Shown: positions 23,909 to 33,157, numbered from the stretch's first letter. The stretch: DNA of 64,000 nt from Streptomyces sp. NBC_00358 (GCF_036099295.1 NZ_CP107976.1:6386001-6450000); one strand, 5' to 3'. The notes: generated by a model from the sequence alone, not told the origin. Program-made: numbers and translations.

Positions 23909-25258
23909 TCACCGCCGCGTTCGCTCCGGCCCGCCGGGGGCCGTGCCGGACGCGTCCAGCGCCACCACCAGGATCGCCCGCACCTGCGCGATGATGTCGA
24001 GCCGGTTGCGCACGAACTCGGGGTCCGTCACCGTCCCGGCCGACGGGTCCGTGTTGTCCGGGCCGAACTGCAGGACGGGCGTGTGGACATGGCCGCCGGG
24101 CAGGCTCGCGCCCAGACCGAGGCGGTCCCGCAGCAGCGTCGCCCGGTAGGCGATCTCGTTCGACAGGTAGTCCCCGCCGCCGCCCGCGCGGGCCTGTGAC
24201 CCCGGGGTCGGTCCGTCGGGCCGCACGACCGCTTCGGCCGCCCCCGCCGGGATCTCCGTCACCGAGGTGTGGTCGTAGACCGGGAAGCGGCCGGTGTGCG
24301 CGGCGACGATCCGCGTGTACGGGAGGGTCGTCGTCGTCCACTGGGGCTGCGAGGCCGGGTCGGCCACCGGAACGGGGCCGGTCACCGAGACATTGTCGTT
24401 GTCCGGATAGCCGCCCCGCCAGGCCCCGTTGGTCCGCTCCACGTCGAACCGGCCGACGCGGCCCTGGCTGACCGTCGCGAACAGGTCCACCCGCGGGAGG
24501 TACGGCCGCAGGGTCCGCTCCACCGTCCCTTCCGCCGCCCCCTCCCCGGAGCCGGACACCGGGGAGGCGCCCCCGGTGAAGTCCTGCCAGCGGACCGGGA
24601 ACACGACGGTCTCCACCCGTGCCGGACCGTCGGCGGTCCGGATCGTCGTGCCGTCCAGGGCGAGTGCGGTCGCCCCGGACGGGTTGGAGATCCGGATGTC
24701 GCTGTCGAGCGTGAACGGGTCGAACCCGGTGACCAGGACGCGCCTCACGCCTGCGCGGGCTCCCGTGCGCGGCGGGTAGCGCACCGCGTTCTGGCCCCGC
24801 GAGTTCCGCTCCAGGTCGTCCAGCAGACGCGCGCGTCGGCCTGCCGGCAGCCCGAACTCCGGCTCCCATGCGCGTATTTCGCGGGTCATGCCGAGCCGCG
24901 CCCAGTACAGCGGCCGGTCGTCGTCCCGGCTCAGGTCCCCGCCCGCCGGTCCCCGGCCCTGTGCCCGGTCGACCGCCCGGCGCCACAGCCGCGCACCCTG
25001 CCGCACCACGATCCGCTCGGCCTGCGCGTACGACCCGGCCCGGCGCAGCGCCCGGACGAACTCCGGTGCCACCGTGTCGAATCCGGAGCGCCGCAGGATC
25101 TCCTGGGGCACGGCCGCGTCGAGCCGCCGCTCCTCGACGGTGGGGGTCGTCCCGGCCGTGGTGGTCCCGGCCGCCGTCGCCGACGAGGCGGGCACCGCGG
25201 TGAGTCCCGCCAGCAGCGCCAGCCCGAGGATGCCGATGCGAACACGTAAATGGTTCAA
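23909..25258 (-). CDS. Secreted pyroglutamyl-peptidase-I-like protein with Ser in place of the catalytic Cys
   Basis: 449 aa from TTG 25258, with a signal peptide (RVRIGILGLALLAGLTAVPASSATAA). A helical segment of about 120 residues precedes the C15-like domain. That domain begins VLVTGFDPFTLDSD (family motif GF-PF) and continues with VVFPVRW and the late block GGDYLSNEIAYRATLL and GGHVHTP. In active C15 enzymes the block reads YLCN, with Cys as nucleophile; here it is YLSN (Ser about residue 366), while the His is kept. The enzyme may therefore be inactive or altered. TTG is chosen because no ATG or GTG fits; GAAAGG lies about 11 nt upstream. This is a secreted form, unlike the usual cytosolic 215-aa enzyme. 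Confidence 0.82.
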   Translation of the reverse strand: MNHLRVRIGILGLALLAGLTAVPASSATAAGTTTAGTTPTVEERRLDAAVPQEILRRSGFDTVAPEFVRALRRAGSYAQAERIVVRQGARLWRRAVDRAQGRGPAGGDLSRDDDRPLYWARLGMTREIRAWEPEFGLPAGRRARLLDDLERNSRGQNAVRYPPRTGARAGVRRVLVTGFDPFTLDSDIRISNPSGATALALDGTTIRTADGPARVETVVFPVRWQDFTGGASPVSGSGEGAAEGTVERTLRPYLPRVDLFATVSQGRVGRFDVERTNGAWRGGYPDNDNVSVTGPVPVADPASQPQWTTTTLPYTRIVAAHTGRFPVYDHTSVTEIPAGAAEAVVRPDGPTPGSQARAGGGGDYLSNEIAYRATLLRDRLGLGASLPGGHVHTPVLQFGPDNTDPSAGTVTDPEFVRNRLDIIAQVRAILVVALDASGTAPGGPERTRR

Positions 25259-25394
25259 GGGAGTTGTGACCTTTCGCCACCTGGGGGTGCTGCCGGACGG
25301 CGGCAGTATCCCGTGACGACGGGGGCGTCCACCATGGCGCGGGGCGGAAGTGGCCGAAGAGCACGGGTCGTTGTGCGGCGGCCCCGAGGACGTG

Positions 25395-25973
25395 TCAGTC
25401 CTCGCCCAGCAGCGTGAGGAAGTCACGGAACGCGGCGGGCATGTCCACCGACTCCGGGTCCAGCAGCCACTGGTACTGCAGTCCGTCCATCACGGCGACG
25501 AGCAGGGGCGCCGCCCGTTCCGGGGTGAGGCCGCTCGGCAGCCGCTCCCCGTACTCGGCGCGCAGCACCGAGGCCATGCTCGCGCGCACGTCGGTGTAGC
25601 GCCGGGTGAAGAACTCGCGCGCCGGGTGCCCCTCCGTGACGCTCTCGCCGAGCAGCGCCGAGAAGGTCTGGATGATCCCGGGCCGCATGGCGTTGTACTC
25701 GACCAGCGAGACAAGCAGATCGGCCCGCCAGGTGGTGTCCGGCAGGGCGTCCCACTGGTCCCGCTCCTTGAGCACGGCGACGAGCAGGGCCTCCTTCGTC
25801 GGGAAGTGGTGCAGCAGGCCCTGCTGGGTGAGGCCGACGCGCTCGGCGACCGAGGCGAGGCTCGCGCCCCGGTAACCGCGCTCGGCGATCACCTCCAGCG
25901 CCGCGCGCACGATCTCCGCGCGCCGCTCCTCACTCCGGGTGGTCCTGGCCGCCATGGCGTCACCGTACGGCAT
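25395..25973 (-). CDS. TetR/AcrR-family regulator beside a GH3 beta-glucosidase
   Basis: 192 aa repressor. The N-terminal helix-turn-helix reads GYRGASLASVAERVGLTQQGLLHHFPTK (about residues 34-61). The C-terminal ligand domain contains FFTRRYTDVRASMASVL. ATG 25973 is supported by an extended Shine-Dalgarno match, GGGGTGATC, immediately upstream; MAARTT (25955) is an alternative. It is divergent from the GH3 gene with about 100 bp between them, and a partial inverted repeat (AGGT-N6-ACCT followed by ACCT-N10-AGGT, 26000-26024) could be its operator. Likely role: controls glucoside use. Confidence 0.9.
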   Translation of the reverse strand: MPYGDAMAARTTRSEERRAEIVRAALEVIAERGYRGASLASVAERVGLTQQGLLHHFPTKEALLVAVLKERDQWDALPDTTWRADLLVSLVEYNAMRPGIIQTFSALLGESVTEGHPAREFFTRRYTDVRASMASVLRAEYGERLPSGLTPERAAPLLVAVMDGLQYQWLLDPESVDMPAAFRDFLTLLGED

Positions 25974-25999
25974 CCGATCACCCCAATCGTAACGGCCAG

Positions 26000-26024
26000 G
26001 TCTCGAAACCTACCGCTCTACAGG
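26000..26024. promoter_or_regulatory. Candidate TetR operator upstream of GH3
   Basis: AGGTCTCGAAACCT followed directly by ACCTACCGCTCTACAGGT gives alternating AGGT/ACCT half-sites in the divergent TetR-GH3 region, ending about 52 bp before the GH3 start. The match is imperfect. Confidence 0.4.
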
Positions 26025-26076
26025 TGACGGATGCAGGATGGGGGAGACCGACGGCTTTCAACGAGGAGGTGCCGCC

Positions 26077-28557
26077 ATGGCGGAGACTGCGGTGGAGACG
26101 GCGAAGGGCCACAGGACGGCGAAGGGCCGGAAGGACGCGGAGGCGGACGAGGCCCGCGAGGCCGTCGTCGAGGCGGCCCTCGCCCGGCTCGGCCTGGACG
26201 CGAAGGCCCGGCTGCTGTCCGGCCGGAACATGTGGACACTGCCCGCGCTCCCCGAGATCGGCCTGAAGTCCCTCGTGATGTCGGACGGTCCGATCGGCGT
26301 CCGCGGCGTCCACTGGACCGCCGACGACCCCTCCGTCGCACTCCCCTCGCCCACCGCGCTCGCCGCCACCTGGGACCCGGACCTGGCCCGCCGCGCCGGC
26401 ACGCTCCTCGCGCAGGAGGCCCGCCGCAAGGGCGTCCACGTCCTGCTCGCCCCCACCGTCAACCTGCACCGCTCACCGCTCGGCGGCCGCCACTTCGAGG
26501 CCTACAGCGAAGACCCGCTGCTGACCGGCGCGATCGGCGGCGGCTACGTCCGGGGTGTGCAGTCCGGCGGCGTCGGCACGACCGTCAAGCACTTCGTCGC
26601 CAACGACGCCGAGACCGACCGCTTCACGGTCAACAACCTCGTCTCCGAACGCGCCCTGCGCGAGCTGTACCTGGCGCCCTTCGAGGCCATCGTCGAGAAC
26701 GCCCACCCGTGGGGGATCATGACGGCCTACAACTCGGTCAACGGCACGACGATGAGCGAGCACCGGTACCTCGTGAACGACGTCCTGCGCGGTGAATGGG
26801 GCTTCGACGGCTTCAACGTCTCCGACTGGATGGCCGCCCGCTCCACCACCGCCGCGATCGAGGGCGGCCTCGACGTCGCCATGCCCGGTCCCGCGACCGT
26901 CTACGGTCCGCCGCTCGCCGCCGCCGTACGCGCCGGGGAGGTGGCCGAGGCCACCGTCGACGCGGCCGTCCGCAACGTGCTCCGCCTCGCCGCCCGCGTC
27001 GGCATCCTGGAGGGCGCCGAGCCCGTCGTGAGCGAGCCGCCCGAGGCCGTGGACGGGGAGGCGCTGGCCCGCGAGATCGCCCGCCGCGGCTTCGTCCTCG
27101 TCCGCAACGAGGGCGCTCTGCCGCTGGTGGAGGGCCACCGCGTGGCGCTGATCGGCGCCGCCGCCCGCGACGCCCGCGTCCTCGGCGGCGGCTCCGCCAC
27201 CGTCTTCCCCGCCCGGATCGTCTCGCCCCTCGACGGCCTCACCGCCGCCCTTCCCGAGGGCGGCCTGACGTACGCCGTCGGCGCCGACCCGACCGTCGAA
27301 CTCCCCATCGCCCACAAGGGGTTCGAGCTGCGCGCGGTCTGCCGCGACGCCGTGGGCGGGATCATCGCCACCGCCTCCGCCCCGAACGGCCAGATCCAGT
27401 GGATGGGCGACGACCTGCCCGAGAACGTCACACACGACAACCTCCACACCGTCGAACTCACCGGCACCTTCACCCCGCGCGACAGCGGCGCGCACACCTT
27501 CGGCATCAAGGGCCTCGGCGCGTTCACCCTCACCGTCGACGGCACGACGTACTTCGACGACGTCCAGGGCGCCGCCAAGGACGACCCCTTCGTGACGTTC
27601 TTCGGCGCCCCGGTCCCGCGCGGGCAGGCCGAACTCACCGCGGGCGAACCGGTCGAGGTCTCCCTCACCCATGTGGTCGCACTCCCCGCGGACCTCCCGA
27701 TGAAGGTCGTCGGCTTCTCGCTCGCCCACCAGGAGCCCGTGCGCGACGCGGACGAGCTGATCGCCGAGGCCGTCGAGGCGGCCCGCGCCGCCGACACCGC
27801 CGTCGTCGTGGTCGCCACCACCGACCGCGTCGAGTCCGAGGGCTTCGACCGGGCCGACCTCAGGCTCCCCGGCCGCCAGGACGAGCTGGTGCACGCCGTC
27901 GCCGCCGCCAACCCGAACACCGTCGTGATCGTCAACTCCGGCTCCCCGGTGGAACTCCCCTGGCGCGACGAGGTCGCCGCCGTGCTCCTGAGCTGGTTCC
28001 CGGGCCAGGAGGGCGGCGCCGCCCTCGCCGACGTCCTCACCGGCGCCCACGAGCCGGGCGGCCGCCTCCCCACCACCTGGGGCTCCCTCGCCGACGCCCC
28101 GGTCACCCAGGTACGCCCGGCCGACGGCGAACTCCCGTACACCGAGGACGTCTTCATCGGCTACCGCGCCTGGGAGAAGGAGGGGAGGACCCCCTCGTAC
28201 CCCTTCGGCCACGGCCTCGGCTACACCGAGTGGACGTACGAGTCCATCGAGGCCGAGGGCACGACCGTCACCGTCCGGGTCCGCAACTCCGGTGAGCGCG
28301 CCGGGCGCGAGGTCGTCCAGGTCTACCTCGCCCCGGTGGAACCGGGCACCGAGCGGCCGGCCCGGGTCCTCGCCGGTTTCGCGGTGGTCGAGGCCGCGCC
28401 CGGCGAGAGCGTCGAGGCCGTCGTGGAACTCCCGCGCCGCGCTTTCGAGATCTGGGACACCGCCACGAACATGTGGGCGTTTGTGAAGGGTTCGTACGAG
28501 ATTCAGGCAGGCCGTTCCCTCGGGGACCGCCGTCTGAGCACGATGACCGAGGCGTAA
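26077..28557 (+). CDS. Beta-glucosidase, GH3, with PA14 insert
   Basis: 826 aa, cytosolic (no signal peptide). Domain order: GH3 N-terminal barrel (about 30-300) with KHFVANDAE and the nucleophile in GFNVSDWMAAR (about Asp250); the alpha/beta sandwich starting near 330; a PA14-type carbohydrate-binding insert near 420-560 (LHTVELTGTFTPRDSGAHTF, LTVDGTTYFDD); return to the sandwich with the acid/base region near DRVESEGFDRADLRLPG; and a C-terminal fibronectin-III-like domain (VTVRVRNSGERAGREVVQVY). This arrangement is typical of actinobacterial intracellular beta-glucosidases. ATG 26077 has GAGGAGG 7 nt upstream; the ATG 13 codons earlier has none. Its neighbour on the far side is an aldose 1-epimerase, useful for handling the released aldose. 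Confidence 0.94.
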   Translation: MAETAVETAKGHRTAKGRKDAEADEAREAVVEAALARLGLDAKARLLSGRNMWTLPALPEIGLKSLVMSDGPIGVRGVHWTADDPSVALPSPTALAATWDPDLARRAGTLLAQEARRKGVHVLLAPTVNLHRSPLGGRHFEAYSEDPLLTGAIGGGYVRGVQSGGVGTTVKHFVANDAETDRFTVNNLVSERALRELYLAPFEAIVENAHPWGIMTAYNSVNGTTMSEHRYLVNDVLRGEWGFDGFNVSDWMAARSTTAAIEGGLDVAMPGPATVYGPPLAAAVRAGEVAEATVDAAVRNVLRLAARVGILEGAEPVVSEPPEAVDGEALAREIARRGFVLVRNEGALPLVEGHRVALIGAAARDARVLGGGSATVFPARIVSPLDGLTAALPEGGLTYAVGADPTVELPIAHKGFELRAVCRDAVGGIIATASAPNGQIQWMGDDLPENVTHDNLHTVELTGTFTPRDSGAHTFGIKGLGAFTLTVDGTTYFDDVQGAAKDDPFVTFFGAPVPRGQAELTAGEPVEVSLTHVVALPADLPMKVVGFSLAHQEPVRDADELIAEAVEAARAADTAVVVVATTDRVESEGFDRADLRLPGRQDELVHAVAAANPNTVVIVNSGSPVELPWRDEVAAVLLSWFPGQEGGAALADVLTGAHEPGGRLPTTWGSLADAPVTQVRPADGELPYTEDVFIGYRAWEKEGRTPSYPFGHGLGYTEWTYESIEAEGTTVTVRVRNSGERAGREVVQVYLAPVEPGTERPARVLAGFAVVEAAPGESVEAVVELPRRAFEIWDTATNMWAFVKGSYEIQAGRSLGDRRLSTMTEA

Positions 28558-28573
28558 CCAGCGCGCGCCCCTT

Positions 28574-28615
28574 CGGCGAGCCCCGTTCCGGAACCTGACC
28601 TCCGGATCGGGGCTC
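28574..28615. terminator. Bidirectional terminator between GH3 and aldose epimerase
   Basis: A 17-bp stem with one mismatch region (28574-28590 with 28599-28615) and an 8-nt loop. It lies between the two convergent stop codons (28557 and 28625). Confidence 0.85.
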
Positions 28616-28624
28616 GCGGTCTTC

Positions 28625-29599
28625 CTAGGACCGCACGGAGAACCCGTACACCGTCTGCGACCGGTACACGTCGCCCGGCCGCAGCACCGTGCTCGGGAAG
28701 TCCGGCCGGTTCGGGGAGTCGGGGAAGTGCTGGGTCTCCAGCGCGATGCCGTCGTTGGGTGCGAACGGCTCACCCAGATGGTCGGCGGTGTAGAACTGGA
28801 GACCGGGTTCCGTGGTCGCGACCGTCAGCACCCGCCCGGACGCCGGATCGTGCAGCTCGGCGACCTCCACGGGGGCGCCGGTGAGCCCCTTGTCGAGCAC
28901 GTAGTTGTGGTCGTATCCCGCACCGGTCTTGCGGGGCTCCCGGAAGTCGAAGCGGCTGCCCTCGACCGGGTCGAGTTCCCCGGTCGGGATGAGGCCCGCG
29001 TCCACCCGCGTCAGCCGCGACGCGTCGAGCCGGAGTTCGTGCCCGAGCGCGCTGCCGGAGCCGCTCAGGTTCCAGTAGGTGTGGTTCGTCAGGTTCACCA
29101 CGGTCGGCGCGTCGGTGACCGCCTCGTACGCGATCCGCAGCGCGCCCCGCTCGTCCAGCGTGTACGTCGCCGAGACCTCCAGACGACCCGGGAAGCCCTC
29201 CTCGCCGTCCGGGCTGACCCGGGAGAGCCGCACCCCGTGTTCGAGCGGCTCCGCGTCCCAGACGCGCTTGTCGAAGCCGCCGTCGCCGCCGTGGAGCGAG
29301 TTGGGCCCGTTGTTCGGGTCCAGGCCGTACGTCGCTCCGTCCAGCGCGAAGCGGGCGCCGCCGATCCGGTTCGCGTACCGGCCGACCAGCGCCCCCAGGT
29401 ACGGCTCCGGGTGCGCCACGTAGCCCGCCAGATCGGGGAAGCCGAGCGTCACGTCCACGGTCCGCCCGTCGCGGTCCGGCACCTCCGCCGACTGCACGAT
29501 CCCGCCGTACGTGAGCACACGCACCCGGACCCCGGCGCGCTCCAGCGTCCAGCGGTGGACCGGGGTGCCGTCGGAAAGTGTGCCGAAAAGTTCACTCAT
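28625..29599 (-). CDS. galM: Cytosolic aldose 1-epimerase
   Basis: 324 aa mutarotase without signal peptide; paralogue of the secreted enzyme at 7476-8621. Motifs: YGGIVQSAEVPDRDG, GRYANRIGGARF, NSLHGG, catalytic His in NLTNHTYWNL, YDHNYVLD, LQFYTADHL, and catalytic Glu in ALETQHFPDSPN. ATG 29599 lies only 10 bp after the stop of the SGNH lipoprotein gene, with AGGG about 8 nt upstream, so the two are probably cotranscribed. It interconverts anomers of aldoses released by the intracellular GH3 enzyme next door. Confidence 0.93.
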   Translation of the reverse strand: MSELFGTLSDGTPVHRWTLERAGVRVRVLTYGGIVQSAEVPDRDGRTVDVTLGFPDLAGYVAHPEPYLGALVGRYANRIGGARFALDGATYGLDPNNGPNSLHGGDGGFDKRVWDAEPLEHGVRLSRVSPDGEEGFPGRLEVSATYTLDERGALRIAYEAVTDAPTVVNLTNHTYWNLSGSGSALGHELRLDASRLTRVDAGLIPTGELDPVEGSRFDFREPRKTGAGYDHNYVLDKGLTGAPVEVAELHDPASGRVLTVATTEPGLQFYTADHLGEPFAPNDGIALETQHFPDSPNRPDFPSTVLRPGDVYRSQTVYGFSVRS

Positions 29600-29609
29600 G
29601 AGGGAAACC

Positions 29610-30509
29610 CTAGGTCACGGGCTCGCGTGCTGTGACAGTCCGGTAGGCGATCTCCGCGAGTCGGGCCTGTCCGTCCCTGCTCGGGTGGAACCAGTCCCAG
29701 TGACTCAACTGGTCCGTGCCGAAGCGGTAGTCGAACACCGCGTCCCCGTCGAAGCGGCAGCGCCGGTCCTTGGCGCACACCTCCCGCAGCACCTGGTTGT
29801 ACGCCTTCACCCGGTCCTGCACCTGCCCGCGCCGCAGGGTCGCCGCCGAGTCCAGCGCGTCCGCGTCGCCGAGCATCGAGGGGCAGATGCCCAGTTTCCA
29901 GACCTGCTTGCCCAGCGGATTGCCGCGCCCCTGGGACCACAGGCGCTTCAGATCCGGCACGCTCGACACATACACCTGGCTCTTGGGCAGCGCCCGGCGC
30001 AGGGTGCTCATCGCGTCCTGGAACTCGGTCCGGAAGTCGGCGACCGGCGTCATCGCCGAGGCGGAGGAGCGGCAGGCGTCGTTGGCGCCCGCCATCACCG
30101 TGACCAGCTCCGGCCCGCGGGTCACCGCCTGCGCCATCTGGCCCGGGAGATCGGCCATCCGCGCCCCGGTCACCGCGTAGTTCCAGCTCCGCTCGGCCGC
30201 CCCGGTCGCGCCGAGCAGCCGTACGGCGAGACTGTCCACCCGCGGATCGCTGCCGGTCGCCCACGACACCTCGGGGCAGTCGGACAGCACGCTGCACGCG
30301 TCGAACCCGCGCGTGATGGAGTCGCCGACCGCGGCCATGGAGTCCGGGCTGCGGTCCCAGAGGGGCGTGGGCTTCGGGGACGGCCGGGCTCCCGTCCCGC
30401 CGGTCGCGGAGGAGTTGCCACCGGTGGCGTCGCACGCGGCGACGCCCAGGAGCGCCGCCGCCGCGGCGGCGGCGAGGACGGCCCGCGAACGGTGGCTGCG
30501 ATTCCGCAT
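29610..30509 (-). CDS. SGNH/GDSL-type hydrolase lipoprotein
   Basis: 299 aa secreted esterase or acetylxylan-esterase-like enzyme anchored by lipid. The lipobox is LLGVAAC (Cys near residue 26) after an Arg-rich n-region. Block I is AVGDSITRGFDAC (nucleophile Ser). Other blocks are GARMADLPGQM (Gly block), VTVMAGANDAC (Asn block), and WDWFHPSRDGQ, which carries the Asp and His of the triad. Several Cys pairs (CSVLSDC, CAKDRRC) suggest disulfides outside the cell. ATG 30509 is chosen: GAGGAG lies 9 nt upstream, while the upstream open frame has no coding character. Confidence 0.92.
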   Translation of the reverse strand: MRNRSHRSRAVLAAAAAAALLGVAACDATGGNSSATGGTGARPSPKPTPLWDRSPDSMAAVGDSITRGFDACSVLSDCPEVSWATGSDPRVDSLAVRLLGATGAAERSWNYAVTGARMADLPGQMAQAVTRGPELVTVMAGANDACRSSASAMTPVADFRTEFQDAMSTLRRALPKSQVYVSSVPDLKRLWSQGRGNPLGKQVWKLGICPSMLGDADALDSAATLRRGQVQDRVKAYNQVLREVCAKDRRCRFDGDAVFDYRFGTDQLSHWDWFHPSRDGQARLAEIAYRTVTAREPVT

Positions 30510-30817
30510 CCCCTGGTCTCCTCGTTCGTTGTACAGGGTTGGTCGGCACCCGTTCCGCGCGGTCGGTCGCACCACGTCGTACACGGTCGGCCGCCCCGCG
30601 TTCCCACGGGCGGCCGTCCTCACCCGGGAGACGACCCCGGACCCCCCGCCAGGGAAGTCCGGACACGTCCCGCCGGGTGAAACCTCGGAGTTCACGGCGC
30701 TTGGACCGACGGTACGTCACACTCCTCGCGCCGCCGCAGGGTAGCCTCGCCACGTGGCCGCCCTGCCACTGCCGTTCCGCTAAGTTACAAGATGTCTCGC
30801 TCTGTCCGGAGGCCCCA
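30510..30817. promoter_or_regulatory. Divergent promoter region
   Basis: 308 bp between the SGNH lipoprotein gene and the DUF3145 gene. It has an imperfect direct repeat, CGTTGTACAGGGTTGG at 30527 and CGTCGTACACGGTCGG at 30575 (48 bp apart), each with a TGTACA or CGTACA core that could be regulatory. No ORF. Confidence 0.4.
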
Positions 30818-31312
30818 GTGACGACACGTGGAGTTCTCTACGTGCACTCCGCGCCCCGCGCGTTGTGCCCGCACGTCGAGTGGGCGGTCGCGGGGGTGCT
30901 CGGCACGCGCGTCAACCTCGACTGGATCCGGCAGCCGGCCGCGCCGGGCACCTGGAGATCCGAGTTCTCCTGGAAGGGCGAGGTCGGCACCGCCTCCAAG
31001 CTCGCCTCCGCGCTGCGCGGCTGGCACCTGCTGCGCTTCGAGGTCACCGCCGAACCCTGCCCCACCGCCGAGGGCGAGCGCTACAGCTGCACCCCCGAGC
31101 TCGGCATCTTCCACGCGGTCACCGGCATCCACGGCGACATCCTCATCCCCGAGGACCGGCTGCGCGCCGCGCTCCTGCGCTCCCAGCGCGGTGAGACCGA
31201 CCTGGAGGCCGACCTCGCCAAGCTGCTCGGCAAGCCCTGGGACGACGAGCTGGAGCCCTTCCGCTACGCGGGCGAGGGCGCCCCGGTCCGCTGGCTGCAC
31301 CAGGTGGTGTGA
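30818..31312 (+). CDS. DUF3145 family protein
   Basis: 164 aa, a conserved actinobacterial protein of unknown function. The sequence starts GTG-TTRGVLYVHSAPRALCPHVEW and shows the family pattern with GTRVNLDWIRQPAAPGTWRSE, WKGEVGTASKLASALRGW and ELGIFHAVTGIHGDILIPEDRLR. There is no signal peptide or membrane segment. GTG 30818 has GGAGG 6 nt upstream; the longer frame upstream is promoter DNA. It is tail-to-tail with fabF across a very long terminator hairpin. In actinomycetes this gene is commonly found beside the fab cluster; its role there is not known. Confidence 0.92.
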   Translation: MTTRGVLYVHSAPRALCPHVEWAVAGVLGTRVNLDWIRQPAAPGTWRSEFSWKGEVGTASKLASALRGWHLLRFEVTAEPCPTAEGERYSCTPELGIFHAVTGIHGDILIPEDRLRAALLRSQRGETDLEADLAKLLGKPWDDELEPFRYAGEGAPVRWLHQVV

Positions 31313-31362
31313 CGGCCGTGGCGTGACGCCCCGTCAAGGGCGCCCGGCGGCGACCGAGGAAC

Positions 31363-31416
31363 GAACGGCGTGTGGCCCGTACCCCTGGTTCAAGGGGTAC
31401 GGGCCACACGCCGTTC
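31363..31416. terminator. Bidirectional terminator between DUF3145 and fabF
   Basis: A perfect 24-bp stem (31363-31386 with 31393-31416) and a 6-nt loop, between the convergent stops at 31312 and 31435. Confidence 0.9.
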
Positions 31417-31434
31417 AGAACAGGGCGACCGGCG

Positions 31435-32706
31435 TCAGACGCTGCGGAACGCCAGCACCACGTTGTGCCCACCGAAGCCGAACGAGTCGTTCAGCGCGGC
31501 GATGCGACCCTCGACGGGCAGCTTGCGCGCCTCGCCGCGGACGATGTCGGCGGCGGCCTCGGCCTCGGGGTCGAGGTTCTCCACGTTGATGGTCGGCGGC
31601 GCGATCCGGTGGTACAGGGCGAGCACGGTCGCGACCGACTCGACGCCACCGGCGCCACCGAGGAGGTGACCGGTCATCGACTTGGTCGCCGAGACGGCGA
31701 AGTGGTCGGCCTCGTCGCCGAACACCTTGCGCAGCGCCTTCAGCTCGGCCACGTCACCGGCCGGCGTCGAGGTGGCGTGCGCGTTCACGTGCACGATCTC
31801 GGCCGGGTCCAGGTCCGTGTTGTCGAGCAGGCTCTGGAGGGCGTGCGCGATGCCGCGGCCCTCCGGCTCCGGCTGCACGATGTCGTGGCTGTCGGCCGAG
31901 ATGCCCTGGCCGACCGCCTCGGCGTACACCCGGGCGCCGCGCTTGGCGGCGTGCTCGGCGGACTCCAGGACGAGAACGCCGGCGCCCTCGCCGAGGACGA
32001 AGCCGTCACGGGCGACGTCGTAGGGGCGCGAGGCACCCTCGGGGTCGTCGTTGTTCTTGGACATCGCCATCATGTTGCCGAACGCGGCGATGGGAAGCGG
32101 GTGGATGGCCGCCTCGGTGCCACCGGCGACGACGACGTCGGCGCGGCCCGTGCGGATCATCTCGATGGCGTAGCCGATGGCCTCGGCGCCGGAGGCGCAG
32201 GCGGAGACCGGGGTGTGCACACCGGCGCGGGCGCCCACGGCGAGCCCCACGTTGGCGGACGGACCGTTCGGCATCAGCATCGGAACGGTGTGCGGGGAGA
32301 CACGGCGTACGCCCTTCTCCTTCAGCACGTCGTACTGGTCGAGCAGGGTCGTCACGCCACCGATGCCGGAGGCGATGACCGTGCCCAGCCGGTCGGGGTC
32401 GACGCTCGGGTCATCGCCCGCCCTGTCGGTGAAACCGGCGTTCGCCCAGGCCTCCTTGGCCGCGATCAGCGCGAACTGCGCCGAGCGGTCCAGGCGGCGG
32501 GCCTGCGGGCGGGGAATGACCTCGCCCGGCTCCACGGCGATCTGCGCCGCGATACGGACGGCCTGGTCGGCGGCCCACTCCTGCTCCAGGGGGCGGACGC
32601 CGGAACGTCCGGCGATCAGGCCCTCCCAGGTAGAGGCTGCGTCGCCACCCAGCGGTGTGGTTGCGCCGATACCGGTGACGACCACGGTGCGATTGGTCGG
32701 GCTCAC
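31435..32706 (-). CDS. fabF: 3-oxoacyl-ACP synthase II
   Basis: Elongating beta-ketoacyl-ACP synthase of type II fatty acid synthesis. It is 423 aa. The catalytic triad is Cys170 in VSACASGAEA, His310 in HVNAHATSTPAGD and His347 in SMTGHLLGGAG. Thiolase-fold landmarks such as GGTEAAIHPL and GFVLGEGAGVLVLE are present. The start is GTG 32706 with GGAG about 12 nt upstream. It is the last gene of fabD-fabH-acpP-fabF, 127 bp behind acpP, with the acpP-fabF order conserved across Streptomyces. There is no chain-length-factor partner, which rules out a type II polyketide system. Confidence 0.96.
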   Translation of the reverse strand: MSPTNRTVVVTGIGATTPLGGDAASTWEGLIAGRSGVRPLEQEWAADQAVRIAAQIAVEPGEVIPRPQARRLDRSAQFALIAAKEAWANAGFTDRAGDDPSVDPDRLGTVIASGIGGVTTLLDQYDVLKEKGVRRVSPHTVPMLMPNGPSANVGLAVGARAGVHTPVSACASGAEAIGYAIEMIRTGRADVVVAGGTEAAIHPLPIAAFGNMMAMSKNNDDPEGASRPYDVARDGFVLGEGAGVLVLESAEHAAKRGARVYAEAVGQGISADSHDIVQPEPEGRGIAHALQSLLDNTDLDPAEIVHVNAHATSTPAGDVAELKALRKVFGDEADHFAVSATKSMTGHLLGGAGGVESVATVLALYHRIAPPTINVENLDPEAEAAADIVRGEARKLPVEGRIAALNDSFGFGGHNVVLAFRSV

Positions 32707-32833
32707 GGGAATTCTTTCTCCAACGGATACGAGGATTCAGCGGCGCCACCGCCGGGTGGCGGGGCATCAGCCCAGGGCGACCAGGGCGCTAGGCCCCGGT
32801 GGACCCGGACGGTCGGCCCAGGTGATCGGAAGA

Positions 32834-33082
32834 TCAGGCCTGGTTCTTGAGGATGTAGTTCGTCGCGTCGCCGACGGTCTTGAGGTTCTTGACGTCGTCG
32901 TCCGGGATCTTGACGTCGAAGCGCTCTTCGGCGGCGACGACGACCTCGACCATGGACAGCGAGTCGACGTCCAGGTCGTCGGTGAAGGACTTGTCCAGCT
33001 GGACGTCCTCGGTGGGGATCCCGGCGATCTCGTTGACGATCTCGGCGAGACCTTCGACGATCTCTTCCTGAGTGGCGGCCAT
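32834..33082 (-). CDS. acpP: Acyl carrier protein
   Basis: 82 aa, acidic, four-helix carrier. The phosphopantetheine attachment Ser41 is in DDLDVDSLSMVEVV. Carries the growing acyl chain between FabD, FabH and FabF. It sits 75 bp after fabH in the operon. The ribosome site AAGGAG is about 8 nt upstream of ATG 33082. Length and charge are normal for the housekeeping fatty acid ACP. Confidence 0.97.
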   Translation of the reverse strand: MAATQEEIVEGLAEIVNEIAGIPTEDVQLDKSFTDDLDVDSLSMVEVVVAAEERFDVKIPDDDVKNLKTVGDATNYILKNQA

Positions 33083-33157
33083 GTCAGGCGCTCCTTCGGT
33101 GTGTTTCCAGAGGGGTGGCGGTTTTCCGTACGGACCGGATGATCCGGTACGGAGTGC

